Shown here: positions 63,099 through 64,000 of the stretch, one piece after another
Layout of the letters: every line of letters begins with the position of its first letter
Position numbering within the stretch: position 1 is the first letter of the stretch
Assembly (NCBI GenBank): GCA_902593905.1
Contig: CACJKF010000001.1
Coordinates: 124,001 to 188,000, forward strand
Direction: 5' to 3'
Length of the DNA stretch: 64,000 nucleotides
Source of the DNA: an uncultured Pelagibacteraceae bacterium
Lineage (GTDB): Bacteria > Pseudomonadota > Alphaproteobacteria > Pelagibacterales > Pelagibacteraceae
Translations under genes and position numbers: made by a program
Notes under the pieces: generated by a model
Seen by the model: the letters and a program-made list of their open reading frames with translations, nothing else
What the model was told of the DNA's origin: nothing
Database searches by the model: none

Positions 63099-63115
63099 TT
63101 TAGAACTATTATAAA
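63099..63115. promoter_or_regulatory. ICE/Irr-box-like operator upstream of katG
   Basis: TTTAGAA-CTA-TTATAAA, same arms as the box at 62629; 10 bp before katG ATG. Confidence 0.65.
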
Positions 63116-63125
63116 CTAGAATTAA

Positions 63126-64000
<875 letters not shown>

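Overview
AT-rich, densely packed chromosomal segment from an alphaproteobacterium, most likely SAR11/Pelagibacterales. The basis is very low GC, lysine-rich proteins, near-zero intergenic DNA and alphaproteobacterial gene order. Almost everything is core housekeeping: maf-aroE-coaE-dnaQ; secB-fxsA; Tim44-like/Smr; hslVU; hisBHAFE; lolA-ftsK; mnmE-mnmG-rsmG-parAB-holA-lptE-leuS; a major porin; grpE/dnaKJ-dapB-nth; rsmI/BON; maeB; murJ-trpS-nfu; fur-miaB-phoH-ybeY-lnt-metK-nusA-infB-rbfA-rpsO-pnp; fabI-fabB-fabA; irr-katG (katG cut by the window end). I saw no mobile element, CRISPR array, rRNA or tRNA gene, and no obvious new multigene system. The best observations are: (1) a shared Irr/ICE-like operator (TTTAGAA-N3-TTATAAA) in front of both irr and katG; (2) an unannotated 35-codon ArfA-like ribosome-rescue ORF overlapping an atypical response regulator; (3) an intrinsic-terminator hairpin abutting the nusA Shine-Dalgarno, a candidate attenuator; (4) two parS-like palindromes inside rsmG just upstream of parAB; (5) a sigma32-like promoter before dnaK; (6) intrinsic terminators embedded in the C-terminal codons of converging genes, and divergent genes whose start codons share CATATG/ATGCAT palindromes; (7) a minimal TsaB. 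All calls come from reading sequence and protein motifs; no database search was run.
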